A DNA stretch of 6,321 nt, from positions 1 to 6,321 of the forward strand of contig CACYCU010000036.1 of the NCBI GenBank assembly GCA_902772945.1. The letters are read 5' to 3'. A program made the position numbers and the translations under genes. Numbering within the stretch: position 1 is the stretch's first letter; every line of letters starts with the position of its first letter. The notes beneath the pieces were generated by a model. That model saw nothing but the letters and a program-made list of their open reading frames with translations, made no database searches and was not told the DNA's origin. The stretch comes from an uncultured bacterium. Its GTDB lineage: Bacteria > Cyanobacteriota > Vampirovibrionia > Gastranaerophilales > Gastranaerophilaceae. Shown in pieces: positions 5,979 through 6,321 of the stretch.

Positions 5979-6321
5979 ATGGACGAACCATTCGTTACGG
6001 TCGTGACACCGACATATAATATACTCGATAACAATCAGGCAGATGCTTTCAATCTACTTGTAGAATTATTGGATATGCAAACATACCCTAATATTGAACA
6101 TTTAATTATTGATAACGCCTCAACAGATGGTACGGTTGAATTTTTAAAAGATTATAAAAATCAGGGATATTTAACCTTTTACTCTGAAAAAGATACCGGC
6201 AAATTTAATGCATATAACAAAGGTGTTATGCATGCAAAAGGCAAGTACATTACTTTTTTAAGTTGTGATGATTTTATTCATGACATCACCTCTATATATG
6301 ATATCGTCAATATTATGGAAA
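5979..6321 (+). CDS. Family 2 glycosyltransferase (N-terminal 114 codons; 3' end outside window)
   Basis: The visible 114 residues form the start of a GT-A fold family 2 glycosyltransferase, enzymes that move a sugar from a nucleotide donor to a growing surface glycan at the cytoplasmic face of the membrane. Key signs are VTVVTPTYN (6-14), the nucleotide-binding DNASTDGT (45-52), SEKDTGKFNAYNKGV (69-83), a block typical of the WcaE-like polysaccharide group, and FLSCDDF (93-99), whose C96-D97-D98 takes the place of the metal-binding DxD motif. The acceptor-specific C-terminal part lies beyond 6321, so the sugar cannot be named. The start at 5979 is supported by AAGGAG (5968-5973) five bases upstream and by the normal distance to the first beta strand. 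It begins a rightward unit divergent from the hypothetical gene; capsule, O-antigen or exopolysaccharide genes may follow, but none is visible. Confidence 0.92.
   Translation, partial: MDEPFVTVVTPTYNILDNNQADAFNLLVELLDMQTYPNIEHLIIDNASTDGTVEFLKDYKNQGYLTFYSEKDTGKFNAYNKGVMHAKGKYITFLSCDDFIHDITSIYDIVNIME

Noticed and set aside
1..6321. Possible defence, mobile or CRISPR-like system
   Set aside because: No transposase, integrase, recombinase, nuclease, toxin-antitoxin pair, direct-repeat array or terminal inverted repeats could be seen on either strand.

Overview
The window is a compact, AT-rich (roughly one-third GC by eye) bacterial chromosome segment with seven genes, of which the outer two are cut by the window edges. 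It reads as core chromosome. I see no insertion sequence, phage gene, CRISPR array, tRNA or rRNA. The organism is not certain. Very low GC, Lys/Asn/Ile-rich proteins, the gene order tig-clpP-clpX and an S13-type PBP4 would fit a non-photosynthetic relative of cyanobacteria such as a gut Melainabacteria/Gastranaerophilales genome. Other low-GC Gram-negative-type lineages are possible. This placement is an inference from style, not from a search.

Left half, minus strand (about 1-2534): a protein quality-control cluster transcribed tig -> clpP -> clpX. Trigger factor is the ribosome-bound chaperone, ClpP the serine protease chamber and ClpX (N-terminal 185 residues here) its AAA+ unfoldase. clpP and clpX are tightly linked: the clpX Shine-Dalgarno overlaps the clpP stop codon. 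An 82-bp gap between tig and clpP holds a hairpin with a weak T-tract and an extended -10 promoter candidate, so clpPX may be transcribed both from the tig promoter and from its own.

Middle, plus strand (2622-5433): a three-gene, overlapping operon encoding a DUF374 acyltransferase-like protein, a nitrilase-superfamily amidase and an exported S13 D-Ala-D-Ala carboxypeptidase (PBP4/DacB type). Overlaps of 13 and 4 bp imply translational coupling. The first gene appears to be leaderless or nearly so: a perfect extended -10 lies six bases before its ATG and no Shine-Dalgarno is visible. An 87-bp divergent intergenic region separates it from tig.

Right end: a 139-residue protein of unknown function on the minus strand (5423-5842), with a hydrophobic segment at each end, overlaps the end of dacB tail to tail by 11 bp. 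It has a good promoter (TTGACA box) and a perfect AGGAGG ribosome-binding site. Divergent from it, on the plus strand, begins a family 2 glycosyltransferase (5979 to the window end). Acyltransferase, carboxypeptidase and glycosyltransferase give the right half a cell-envelope flavour. I found no convincing evidence of a wholly new biological system. The best leads are the unknown two-hydrophobic-segment protein, the probable leaderless start and the coupled envelope operon.
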